DNA of 64,000 nt, from positions 150,993-214,992 of the forward strand of contig JAFAFR010000003.1 in the NCBI GenBank assembly GCA_023423405.1. The letters are read 5' to 3'. Shown here piece after piece: positions 9,114 to 17,545 of the stretch. Within the stretch, counting starts at the first letter, position 1. Every line of letters starts with the position of its first letter. The translations under genes were made by a program, and so were the position numbers. This DNA is from Bacteroidota bacterium (GTDB lineage Bacteria > Bacteroidota > Bacteroidia > Chitinophagales > Chitinophagaceae). The notes beneath the pieces were generated by a model, which ran no database searches, was not told where the DNA came from, and saw only the letters and a program-made list of their open reading frames with translations.

Positions 9114-11486
9114 TTATTCGTTGCGCAGGCTTTCAACCGGGTTGGCCAGGGCCGCTCGCACCGACTGGTAGCTCACCGTAATCACAGCAATGAAAACAGA
9201 CAGCAGACAGGCCAGGGCAAAAACCCACCATTGAATGTCCACGCGATAGGTATAATCCTGCAGCCAGTGATGCATGGCCCACCAGGCAATGGGAGCGGCG
9301 ATCAGAAAGGACACGAGCACCAGCTTTACAAAATCGGCCGAGAGCAGCCTGGTGATGCCGGCAACAGAAGCGCCCAGCACTTTCCGCACCCCAATTTCCT
9401 TGATCCGGTTTTCGGCCATATAGGTCGCCAGGCCAAAAAGGCCAAGGCAGGAAATAAAAATGGTGAGTCCTGCGAAAAGACCGGCCAGGGTGCCCTGTCT
9501 CTTTTCGTTCTCAAACTTGCGGGCATATTCTTCATCCACAAAACGGTATTCGAAGGGGTATTGTGGATTGTATTTTTTGAAAATGGCCTCTGTCCTCTCC
9601 AGGTTCTGCGCGGTTCCGTTCTTCCCGTTCAGTTTGATCTGCATGGTCTGCAGCCAGTCTGATTTAGCGCCGGAGATCAGCATGGGACGGGTAGGCTCAT
9701 AGGGATTGGTAAGAATGAAGTCTTTGATCACGCCAATGATATGCCATTCGATGCCGTTGTCCTTCACAATTTTACCGATCGGGTCTTTGAACTTCATCAC
9801 TTTCAGGGACGATTCGTTAATGACCATGCCGGTGGAATCGGTCGGGAATTTCTTCAGGTCAAAATCTCTTCCCTGTACAAACAGCAGGCCGGCGGTTTCG
9901 CCCAATCCCTCATCGCATACGTAGCGGAAAAAATCCGTCTTGTCATTGGGATCTTTTCCTTCCCATTCCTGGCCCCAGCCATCGCTCCAGCTTTCGGTGA
10001 GCGGCGCGCTGGTCCTGGTGATGGACAACGCAATGCCCGATTGCAGCAGTTCGTTTTTGATCAGCGGATAATTTTTGGGGATATCGCCCGTCATGAAATG
10101 ATAAATGAGGTTATCCTTATTGTATCCCGTTTCGCGGCTTTGCGCGTAATTGATCTGCTGTTTTACAATGATGGTGCAGATGATGAGCAATATGGCAAAA
10201 GAAAACTGTATCACCACCAGCACCTTGCGGGGATTGATGGCGGCATGCGCGCGCTTGAAACTGCCTTTCAGCACTTTTACAGGTTGAAAAGACGACAGGA
10301 AAAAGGCCGGGTAACTTCCTGCGAGCACACCGGTTACAAGAATAAAGCCCAGGATGGAAGCCCAGGTGCGCCAGTCGCCATAGGAAACAAAAAGCTGCTT
10401 ATCGGTAAGCCGGTTATAAGCCGGCAGGCTGATGTGTACAATAACAATGGCCAGCAGGGCAGCAATGAACGAAAGAATCAGCGATTCACCAATGAACTGT
10501 CCCACCAGCGAACCTTTGCGGGCGCCCACCACTTTGCGGATGCCCACTTCCTTTGCCCTTTTTTCACTTCTGGCCGTGCTGAGGTTCATGAAATTGATGC
10601 AGGCAATCAGCAGGACAAAAATGGCAATGGTGGTAAAGAGTTTTACAAATGTGGCGCGGCCGCCGTTGTTTTCCGCACCGTCGGTAAAACTGGAATAGAG
10701 GCGCCAACGGTTCATGGGATAGAGGAACATCTCCCATTTGTCTTTGCGCGCCTCTTCGTCGTAGTGCTGCTTCAGTACTTTCATCTTGGGGGTTGCCGTA
10801 GCGAGTGTGGCTTTTTCTTTCAGCAACACATAGGTGCGGGTGCTGTTATTGCCCCAGTTGGTATCGTCTTCGTTGCGGGCTACCAGGTAAGACCAGGGAA
10901 GCAGGTATTCAAATGAAAAGCGGGTATTATTGGGAAGATCTTTCAGGATACCGGTAACGGTGAAATTGTCTTTGTTCTCCACCTTCACTATTTTACCCAT
11001 GGCATCTTCGTTGCCAAAAAGGGCTTTCGCCAGTTTTTCGGTGAGAAGGATGGAATGCATATCGTTGAGGGCCGTGGCAGGATTTCCTTTCAACAATGGA
11101 AAACTGAACATCTGCAGGAAGCCGGTGTCGACCATATTCCCCGTTTTCATCAGGCGTTTATCCCCCACCGTTAGCAGGAAACTGCTGGGCCAGTTCACCC
11201 GCGCGGCCCGTTCCACTTCAGGGAGGTCTTTCTCCACGGTGCGCGCCAGCACTTTGGGAGTGGTATTCCAGCACCAGCGTTTGCCGTCGAAGCTGGCCCG
11301 GTTCCAGGCTTCATAGATCCGGTCTTTCTTTTGGTGAAACTGGTCGTAAGACAGTTCGTTCTGGATCCACAGGAGGATCAGCATGGCGCTTGCCATCCCG
11401 ATGGCGAGGCCAATGATGTTAATGGCAGAAAAGGCCTTGTTGCGGAAAAGGTTACGAAAAGCCACCTTGAAGAAGTTCCGGAGCAT
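9114..11486 (-). CDS. ABC transporter permease, MacB/FtsX family
   Basis: The 790-residue protein begins with the Bacteroidota-typical NLFRNKAFSAINIIGLAIGM, the first helix, then a periplasmic MacB-type core domain. Next comes a three-helix FtsX block (IAIFVLLIACINFMNLSTAR, EVGIRKVVGARKGSLVGQF), and then a second half with the same order ending in the same EIGVRKVLGAS motif. This eight-helix layout with two large periplasmic loops is that of the fused permeases common in this phylum, which act in stress or peptide/lipid efflux. No ATPase gene is adjacent, so it must use an ATPase encoded elsewhere. Confidence 0.93.
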   Translation of the reverse strand: MLRNFFKVAFRNLFRNKAFSAINIIGLAIGMASAMLILLWIQNELSYDQFHQKKDRIYEAWNRASFDGKRWCWNTTPKVLARTVEKDLPEVERAARVNWPSSFLLTVGDKRLMKTGNMVDTGFLQMFSFPLLKGNPATALNDMHSILLTEKLAKALFGNEDAMGKIVKVENKDNFTVTGILKDLPNNTRFSFEYLLPWSYLVARNEDDTNWGNNSTRTYVLLKEKATLATATPKMKVLKQHYDEEARKDKWEMFLYPMNRWRLYSSFTDGAENNGGRATFVKLFTTIAIFVLLIACINFMNLSTARSEKRAKEVGIRKVVGARKGSLVGQFIGESLILSFIAALLAIVIVHISLPAYNRLTDKQLFVSYGDWRTWASILGFILVTGVLAGSYPAFFLSSFQPVKVLKGSFKRAHAAINPRKVLVVIQFSFAILLIICTIIVKQQINYAQSRETGYNKDNLIYHFMTGDIPKNYPLIKNELLQSGIALSITRTSAPLTESWSDGWGQEWEGKDPNDKTDFFRYVCDEGLGETAGLLFVQGRDFDLKKFPTDSTGMVINESSLKVMKFKDPIGKIVKDNGIEWHIIGVIKDFILTNPYEPTRPMLISGAKSDWLQTMQIKLNGKNGTAQNLERTEAIFKKYNPQYPFEYRFVDEEYARKFENEKRQGTLAGLFAGLTIFISCLGLFGLATYMAENRIKEIGVRKVLGASVAGITRLLSADFVKLVLVSFLIAAPIAWWAMHHWLQDYTYRVDIQWWVFALACLLSVFIAVITVSYQSVRAALANPVESLRNE

Positions 11487-11652
11487 GCTGGGATTTTTAG
11501 CTGGGACGCAGCAGCCGGGAAAAAGTTACAGTGCTGCAACAACATTTTTATCCCCGGCTATCCGTTGGTAGGATGGGGTGGCAAAAAGCATCAGGCACGA
11601 TGGTGCCTGTTCACCGGCTGCGATGTCGGGCGCCCGTTGTATATTCGGGCAC

Positions 11653-12045
11653 ATGAAAAAATTCTGGCCATTTGTACTGGCAGCCTGCGTTGTGCTCCTG
11701 GCCTTCAAAACCCCGGCCTCCGGTGCAGGCGGCAAGCTGCGGCTCGTATGGCACGACGAGTTCAGCGGCCACCAACTGGAAAGTACCAAATGGTCTGCCG
11801 TTCCCACCGGCGGCATTTATTCAAAGGGCAAATATGCCTTCCGGTACGGAAGCATTGAAATAAGAGCCAAACCCGGCATGGCGCGCGGCGCCTGGCCGGC
11901 CATGTGGATGCTGGCGGAATGTCCATACGACCAGCCTTTTTATATCCTGATCGATCAGCAACTCGGTGGCAATTGGGTGGGGGAAGTAGCCCCTTCGCAG
12001 CTTCCTGTTGAGATGGTGGTCGACCGGGTCAGGATGTATCAATAA
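11653..12045 (+). CDS. GH16-like exported protein with internal deletions (probably non-catalytic)
   Basis: The 130-residue product has a signal peptide (residues 1-24), followed by pieces of a GH16 laminarinase-type jelly roll: LVWHDEFSGHQLESTKW, then YSKGKYAFRYGSIEIRAK and GAWPAMWML, then PFYILIDQQLGGNW and VDRVRMYQ. A usual GH16 domain is about 230-260 residues. Two blocks are absent here: the strands between TKW and the KGK segment, and the region between WPAMWML and PFYIL that carries the catalytic ExDxxE motif. The joins are in frame and there is no internal stop, so it is either an expressed carbohydrate-binding remnant or a decaying gene. The ATG at 11653 is preceded by TATATTCG, close to a Bacteroidota -7 box. 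Confidence 0.75.
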   Translation: MKKFWPFVLAACVVLLAFKTPASGAGGKLRLVWHDEFSGHQLESTKWSAVPTGGIYSKGKYAFRYGSIEIRAKPGMARGAWPAMWMLAECPYDQPFYILIDQQLGGNWVGEVAPSQLPVEMVVDRVRMYQ

Positions 12046-12056
12046 TTGCAACAGCT

Positions 12057-12761
12057 ATGCTTAGTTTCGGCAAGAAAGTGATTCGTTTTCACCAGCAACT
12101 GCAGTACACCGGGAACCCACTTCCCACGAGGATCAAAGTGATGAACCCTTTCCGGGAATCGCCACAGGTGATGACGATCCTGCGCACCTTTGCTGACATA
12201 TATTTAAACGACACCAATACGCGGCACCTCATACTGGGCATCAACCCGGGCCGCTTCGGGGGCGGACTTACCGGCATTCCTTTTACCGATCCTAAAAGAC
12301 TGGTCGGTATCCTCGGCATTCCTTATGAAGGTAAAATCGCCCACGAACCTTCGGCGGTTTTTGTGTACGAAGTGATCGAGGCTTATGGCGGTCCGGTCGC
12401 ATTTTACCGCGATTTCTATATCAACTCGCCCTGCCCGCTGGGTTTTGTACAGGAAAAAGAAAACGGTAAAGAAGTAAACTACAACTATTACGATAGCCCT
12501 GCACTGTTATCGGCGGTGCAGCCATTCCTGGTCAGCAGCCTGCAAAAGCTGGGCAGGCTGGGTGTGCATAAGAAGAAAGTGATCGTACTAGGAACGGGCA
12601 GGAATATGCGCCAACTGGAATCAGTGAATATGGCACATGGATTTTTTGGTTCACTGGTGCCGCTTGAACATCCCAGGTTCGTTATGCAATACAAGAGCAG
12701 GGAAAAAAACGGGTATATCCGCAAGTACCTCGATGCACTTAACAGCTTGCGCGACGCTTAA
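12057..12761 (+). CDS. uracil-DNA glycosylase superfamily protein, SMUG2-like
   Basis: The 234-residue protein carries the motif LILGINPGRFGGGLTGIPFTDP, cut here from a longer conserved stretch, near residue 60. This matches motif 1 of SMUG-type glycosylases (GxNPGxxGxxxTGxPF). INSPCPLGF lies in the middle, and LEHPRF near the C-terminus corresponds to the HPSP-like motif 2. The fold would excise uracil or damaged bases from DNA. The substrate range is not predictable. The gene lies 11 bases downstream of the GH16 fragment and is followed by a terminator. Confidence 0.85.
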   Translation: MLSFGKKVIRFHQQLQYTGNPLPTRIKVMNPFRESPQVMTILRTFADIYLNDTNTRHLILGINPGRFGGGLTGIPFTDPKRLVGILGIPYEGKIAHEPSAVFVYEVIEAYGGPVAFYRDFYINSPCPLGFVQEKENGKEVNYNYYDSPALLSAVQPFLVSSLQKLGRLGVHKKKVIVLGTGRNMRQLESVNMAHGFFGSLVPLEHPRFVMQYKSREKNGYIRKYLDALNSLRDA

Positions 12762-12879
12762 TACCACCATTTACCGTGAAAATCGGTTCATTGGTCGAAA
12801 GAATCTGAAACAGGGCCTGAAATCACTTTTCAATTTGTATTTTGGTCCTGGTTTTTCATAGGATATTGGATTTAATACG

Positions 12880-12911
12880 GGGCTGGATGTCTATCCTGGC
12901 CCTTTTTCTTT
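12880..12911 (+). terminator. terminator after the SMUG2-like gene
   Basis: GGGCTGGAT and ATCCTGGCCC form a stem with one bulge around loop GTCT, followed by TTTTTCTTTTT. The T-tract touches the stop codon of the convergent YciI-like gene. Confidence 0.65.
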
Positions 12912-13364
12912 TTAAAAAGATTTCTCCTGGATCCGGTCGTGATAGGGAAGATACATCGGCAATGCGGCTGAGCCATACCAGGGATAAATTTCAGCCGCCA
13001 GCAGACCACTTTTCACTGCCGGATCGGTATCCAGTATAACCCGGGCTTCGGCCGCCGTTTTTACGTTCAGAATAAATATGCCGCGGTATTGCCGGTCGTT
13101 TTTCTCCAGCGGTCCCGCCAGCAACAATTTTCCTTCTTTCACCAGGCGGCCCATATTGTTCATGTGCCCGGAAAATAAACTATCCACTTTTTCCCTGGCC
13201 GGAACTGTGGCAGGTCCCGTTTTCAGGATCACCAGCACATAGGATTTCATACCATAGGCATCGGCTCCCAGCGAATCGGCCAGGGTTTTGTTATAGCCAG
13301 GCTGTTGCGCATGAACGAAACCCGCAAACAGGATGCAGCAGCAGAAAGCAGTCCACTTTTTCAT
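12912..13364 (-). CDS. exported YciI-like domain protein
   Basis: The 150-residue product has a signal peptide ending near GFVHAQ. The rest matches the YciI/ferredoxin-like dimeric alpha-beta barrel pattern: KSYVLVILKTGP, FSGHMNNMGRLVKEGKLLLAGP (shown in part), GIFILNVKTAAEARVILDTDP and a C-terminal EIYPWYG. The conserved His of the GHM segment and the Asp of DTDP are present. Exported YciI proteins are common in Bacteroidota, but no reaction is assigned. Confidence 0.85.
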   Translation of the reverse strand: MKKWTAFCCCILFAGFVHAQQPGYNKTLADSLGADAYGMKSYVLVILKTGPATVPAREKVDSLFSGHMNNMGRLVKEGKLLLAGPLEKNDRQYRGIFILNVKTAAEARVILDTDPAVKSGLLAAEIYPWYGSAALPMYLPYHDRIQEKSF

Positions 13365-13607
13365 ATAAACCGTTTATACAAGAAATCTACAACAATATTT
13401 GCCGGCGGCACCTATTCCTCTAGCTGCTTTTGCATTTTTTGCAACTGGCCGGCTCTCCTTTTTGCAGGTTTTCCCAATATACCTGTCACCAGGCGCTAAA
13501 CACTAGCTGCTTTTTCAGGAATTGAAAAAGCGTGCCGAAACGCACTTCTATTCAATTATGGATCGCCTTTGCAAGGGTCTAGTTTCACATCAACTAAACC
13601 GTAGTAT

Positions 13608-14183
13608 ATGTTAGTCCTTCTGCTGATCTATTCTTTGCGCAGGCTTATCCGCTATCTCACCAAAGCCGGCCTGCCAGTTTGCATACTCTTCTTCCAGCAG
13701 GTGTATAGCCAGCCCGCTCCCCTGCGCTTCGCAATATATAAAGGAAAAGATTCGGTGGGATTTGTGATCGCCAGTCGCGATCTGTTGCACAACGAAGAAG
13801 TGCTCCGCGTGGAAAGTTTCTCCAGCTTTCATGTTCTGAAAACCCTCCGCCTGAAAATCTGCACGGAAAATTTTCTCCAGGAAAAACGGCTGGTCCGCAC
13901 CCGTTATTACCAGGACATCAATGGTCGCGCCCAAACCCGTGAAACCGTCAACGCTGCGCCGGGCTTTACCACAGCCTGCCTGTATTTCCAGGAACCGGAA
14001 GGTGTGGAAAAAGTGTATTCCGAAAAACTGCGCGCCTGGCTTACCATCCGTCAAAACGGCGACAAATATTTTCTCACCCTCACCGATGGGTCCATCAATA
14101 TCTATCAATATGTCAAAGGAAGACTAGTATATGCCCGGCTCCAGGGTGGATGGGCCTCGGTTGAATTGTTTCCCGTTCAATAA
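13608..14183 (+). CDS. exported protein of DUF6134 type
   Basis: The protein is 191 residues with a long N-terminal hydrophobic leader ending near QVYSQP. The body has repeated beta-strand patterns (LRFAIYKGKDSVGFVIASR, YFLTLTDGSINIYQYVKG) typical of the DUF6134 group of exported Bacteroidota proteins, which have no known function; this assignment is from memory of the pattern. It starts a run of four plus-strand genes with short gaps (14190, 14770, 15755). Confidence 0.65.
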   Translation: MLVLLLIYSLRRLIRYLTKAGLPVCILFFQQVYSQPAPLRFAIYKGKDSVGFVIASRDLLHNEEVLRVESFSSFHVLKTLRLKICTENFLQEKRLVRTRYYQDINGRAQTRETVNAAPGFTTACLYFQEPEGVEKVYSEKLRAWLTIRQNGDKYFLTLTDGSINIYQYVKGRLVYARLQGGWASVELFPVQ

Positions 14184-14189
14184 AACGCC

Positions 14190-14759
14190 ATGAGAACACA
14201 ACATTTATCCCTTGCCGTGGTGCTGGTGGCCATCAGCCTGCTCTCTATTCCTGCACCGGGCGCCGCTTTCTTCACACAACGTGTGGCGGGCACCGTCCTG
14301 TTGGTGATAACGCTCACCAATAACCGCAGTTACATGTTGCAGGATGCCGTCTGCCGGAACAGGCTGTGGCTGCCACTCCTGCTCTCGCTGTTGGTGTTGC
14401 TGCTGGCGCCTTATCTGCCGCCACCAAGGGGAGGTAATCTTTCCCTGACCAGCATGGGCCGGGCTGCCTGGCTTTTCACCAGCTTCCTGTACTTCTCCTG
14501 TTATGAACTGCTGATGCGCGGCCTGGTGCTGAACCGCTTCCGCGCATTGCATCCCATGCCCGTGGCGATTCTGCTGAACATCCTGCTCTATGCACTCATG
14601 CACCTCCCCAAGGACCGGCTGGAAACCCTTGCCTGCCTGCCTTTCGGCCTGCTGCTCTGCCTGCTGACCCTTTACTGCCGCTCGCCGGTGGCAGCCGCCA
14701 TCCTCCACACCTGCCTCGGCCTCCAGATGGAAGGACAGCTCCCTTTTTTACACCCCTAA
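14190..14759 (+). CDS. CPBP-like intramembrane protein with degenerate active site
   Basis: The 189-residue membrane protein follows the preceding stop by six bases. It has about five hydrophobic segments and the layout of a CPBP (CAAX protease/bacteriocin-processing) domain. The EExxxR motif reads YELLMR (residues 105-110, first Glu replaced by Tyr). The second motif is YALMH with His138, and the third is HTCLG (His173, with Gly where Asn/Asp is usual). Two key positions are therefore lost, so proteolysis is doubtful. Confidence 0.7.
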   Translation: MRTQHLSLAVVLVAISLLSIPAPGAAFFTQRVAGTVLLVITLTNNRSYMLQDAVCRNRLWLPLLLSLLVLLLAPYLPPPRGGNLSLTSMGRAAWLFTSFLYFSCYELLMRGLVLNRFRALHPMPVAILLNILLYALMHLPKDRLETLACLPFGLLLCLLTLYCRSPVAAAILHTCLGLQMEGQLPFLHP

Positions 14760-14769
14760 ACCCTCAGTT

Positions 14770-15795
14770 ATGAACATCTTCTTAACCGGCGCCAACGGAT
14801 TCGTTGGAAGAGAATTGCTACAGGCGCTTCTCCGCAAAGGACACCGCGTCCACGCACTACTGCGCCACCCCAACCAGGTCCCCGATACGGGCGACCCCAA
14901 CCTGGTTCGCTTCACCGGCGACATTACAAAACCCGAAACCCTGCTGCCTGCCATGCGCGGCTGCGAAGCCGTGTACCATATCGCCGCCTTCGCACGCATG
15001 CAGGCCTTCGACCGCAGCCGCTTCTATAAAGTGAATACCGAAGGCACCCGCCATGTGCTCGAAGCCGCAGCCCGCAGCGGCGTCCGCAAGCTGGTATTCA
15101 CCAGCACCGCCGGCGTAATGGGCCCCTCACTGCGCGAACCCATTTGCGAATCCGACCCGCGCATCACCAGCTTCAGCAACGACTACGAACTCTCAAAAAT
15201 GCTGGCAGAACAACTGGTAACCGAATGCGCTTCACGGCGTTTATTCGATACCGTTATAGTGTCACCCAGCGCCGTATTCGGCCCCGGGCAGGAAACCTAC
15301 AGCAATGCGCTTACCCGTTTTTCCCGCAATTTCCTGCGCCGTGGTTTCGCTTTTGTTCCCATGTACCAGCAGGCACTGGCCAACTACACTTTCATTGAAG
15401 ACCTGGTAGAAGGCCACCAGTTGGCCATGGAACATGGGCGTTCGGGAGAAAAATACCTGCTGGGTGGTGAGAACCTTTCCCTGGCTTCCGTACTCGCCGG
15501 CATCCGCCAGGCCGTCGGCAACAAAGGCATTTTCATTCCCCTGCCCCGTCTGCTGTTGCAGCCCGCTTTTTCCATGATCTGCCAGGCCAGCGCCCTGTTC
15601 CGCCGCGATGCGCCGGTATCGCCCGAATTGCTTCACAAACTCTATTACAATCGCTGCCTCTGCTGCGAAAAAGCGGCTGCAGAACTGGGCTACAGGATCA
15701 CGCCATTCGAAACCGCCATTACAAAAACCATTCACCACATAAAAAACGACATGTATGAAAAACAGGAATTATGCCCTGATAACCGGTGCGGGTGA
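14770..15795 (+). CDS. NAD-dependent epimerase/dehydratase (extended SDR)
   Basis: This 341-residue protein begins with the Rossmann motif FLTGANGFVGRELL (TGxxGxxG), has VYHIAAFA in beta-4, FTSTAGVMGP in beta-5 and the catalytic YELSK (Tyr-x-x-x-Lys). The extended C-terminal substrate domain follows. Relatives include dihydroflavonol-reductase-like and sterol/hydroxyketone reductases. It overlaps the next SDR gene by 41 bases, so the two are translated together and may act in one pathway. Confidence 0.9.
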   Translation: MNIFLTGANGFVGRELLQALLRKGHRVHALLRHPNQVPDTGDPNLVRFTGDITKPETLLPAMRGCEAVYHIAAFARMQAFDRSRFYKVNTEGTRHVLEAAARSGVRKLVFTSTAGVMGPSLREPICESDPRITSFSNDYELSKMLAEQLVTECASRRLFDTVIVSPSAVFGPGQETYSNALTRFSRNFLRRGFAFVPMYQQALANYTFIEDLVEGHQLAMEHGRSGEKYLLGGENLSLASVLAGIRQAVGNKGIFIPLPRLLLQPAFSMICQASALFRRDAPVSPELLHKLYYNRCLCCEKAAAELGYRITPFETAITKTIHHIKNDMYEKQELCPDNRCG

Positions 15796-16558
15796 GGGAC
15801 TCGGAAAATCCATTGCACTGGAACTGGCCCGCAACAACTGGAACCTCATCCTGGTGGCCCTTCCCGGGCCGCAGGTGTCCCATCTTTCGGGCATGCTGCG
15901 CAGGAATTACGACATCGACGTACAAACCGCCGAAACCGATCTGTCGGAAGAAGCCAACTGCAACGCCCTGCTCGGGCAATTCGGGCACCTGCCCATCAGC
16001 CTGCTTGTCAACAATGCAGGCATGGGCGGCACCATTGCTTTTGAAGAAGCAGACCCGCAATATTTCTGCAGCCAGATCCGCATCAATGTACTCGCCATCA
16101 CTTTGCTGACGCGCCTCTTTTTGCCTGTGCTGCAAAAAAACGAGCCTGCCAACATCATCAATATCAGCAGCCTCAGTTGTTTTTTCGCCCTGCCTTATAA
16201 GCAGGTGTACGCAGCTACCAAGGCCTTTGTTTTTTCTTTTTCAAGATCGCTCTACAAGGAGCTCCGGGGCACGGGTATAGGCGTTACGGTTGTTTGCCCC
16301 GGCGGCATGAACACCAACCCTTCCGTGACTTACAAAAACCAGCAGGCATCCTGGATCGCGCGGCAATCGCTCATGCGCATTGAAGAAGTGGCGCCTGTCA
16401 TTATAAAGGAAGCGTTGCAGGGAAAATTCCTGGTAGTGCCCGGAAAAATGAACCGGCTCTTCCTGCTGCTCGATAAGATTTTCCCCGCTTTTCTGAAAGA
16501 CCTGATCAACCGCGCACAGATGTCCAAACTGCGCCGCGGGTGGCAGCAGGCGGTGTAA
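15755..16558 (+). CDS. short-chain dehydrogenase/reductase (classical SDR)
   Basis: The 267-residue product has TGAGEGLGKSIA (TGxxxGxG cofactor motif), NNAGMGG, the catalytic Ser in NISSLSC and YAATK (Tyr/Lys). The C-terminal segment with GGMNTNP fits acyl- or keto-reductases of the DltE/SadH-like type. The start codon lies inside the upstream SDR gene. It ends one base before the stop of the convergent regulator gene. Confidence 0.92.
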   Translation: MKNRNYALITGAGEGLGKSIALELARNNWNLILVALPGPQVSHLSGMLRRNYDIDVQTAETDLSEEANCNALLGQFGHLPISLLVNNAGMGGTIAFEEADPQYFCSQIRINVLAITLLTRLFLPVLQKNEPANIINISSLSCFFALPYKQVYAATKAFVFSFSRSLYKELRGTGIGVTVVCPGGMNTNPSVTYKNQQASWIARQSLMRIEEVAPVIIKEALQGKFLVVPGKMNRLFLLLDKIFPAFLKDLINRAQMSKLRRGWQQAV

Positions 16559-17545
16559 TCAGAGCCGCGCTTTTTTGTCCTGGATGCGCCGGTGCATGGT
16601 ATGAAAAAACACTTTGCGCTCGCGCTCGCTCACGGCGCTGATGAGGGTCGACTTCCGCATAATGTTGCGCATATTGGCAATGGTATAGTCGCAGAAATTG
16701 GGATCGCGCGTGCCGAGATAGTTCAGAAAGCTATGGTTCAGGAAAACCATGTGTGTGTTGCCGGTTTGGGCCACAATGGTATTGTGTCCAAGGATCATTT
16801 CGTTGTGGTACAGTTCAAAACTGCCGCCACTGGCGCCGGTTTCAGGAGAGGGTTGCTTACGGCCCTTTTCGGCCGCTTCTTCCAGTACCTCCAGCAATTC
16901 ATCGAGCTGGTCGTAAAGTAATTTCACTTCCGTGCTGGAAGAAAAGGAGCGGGTGTCCCAGAAATATTCGATCTGCAGCAGCGTGGTGCTGAAGCTTTCG
17001 TAATTCCAGATCTCTACCGACGGCAGCGAATTGTAGAGTTGCAATATCTCCTGGCCTTTTTCAAAAAGATTGTCTGGATAGTCCATCCAGTTCACTTTTC
17101 CGCTGCGGTATTCTGAATACAGCACACGCATCCAGAAATAATATTTGAAGGCCGCCAGTTCTTTCCTGAAATAATGATGAAAAATGGGCAGGTCTTTACA
17201 GTGATAATACAATTTCCCATTCTCAAAGCTGTGAAAATACCGCAACTGCCGGATGATATCGTCCATGTAATCGGGGAAATTGAAATTGTGTTCGTCGAGG
17301 TTTTTCCCACTGAACACCACGGAGCCCGATTGTGCATTGAGCAACGCGTCCATGGCAATGGAATAGCGCGAACAGAGCAGTTGCAGCTCTTCGAGTGAAA
17401 TGGATTTTTCACCGCGCAGCCGGCGGTAGGCGCTGTCGGTGCTGATGTTCATCAATTCCGCCATCGCGTCTACCAGCGCCGTGCCGGCAGGCAGCCGCAG
17501 CTTCACCTGCCTGAAAATTTCCTGTTGTATATCCTTAGCTTCCAT
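16559..17545 (-). CDS. HTH-type regulator, tandem paralogue B
   Basis: From the ATG at 17545 the product is 328 residues. The N-terminal 70 residues form an XRE-like helix-turn-helix (NISTDSAYRRLRGEKSISLE, then LCSRYSIAMDALL). The remaining 250 residues are helical and aromatic-rich with no recognised ligand domain; HFFWM/YYFWM-like and EIWNYESFSTTLLQIEYF segments also occur in the neighbour. The start overlaps the stop of paralogue A by 11 bases, so the pair is translationally coupled. Such regulators are frequent in Bacteroidota but uncharacterised. Confidence 0.8.
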   Translation of the reverse strand: MEAKDIQQEIFRQVKLRLPAGTALVDAMAELMNISTDSAYRRLRGEKSISLEELQLLCSRYSIAMDALLNAQSGSVVFSGKNLDEHNFNFPDYMDDIIRQLRYFHSFENGKLYYHCKDLPIFHHYFRKELAAFKYYFWMRVLYSEYRSGKVNWMDYPDNLFEKGQEILQLYNSLPSVEIWNYESFSTTLLQIEYFWDTRSFSSSTEVKLLYDQLDELLEVLEEAAEKGRKQPSPETGASGGSFELYHNEMILGHNTIVAQTGNTHMVFLNHSFLNYLGTRDPNFCDYTIANMRNIMRKSTLISAVSERERKVFFHTMHRRIQDKKARL

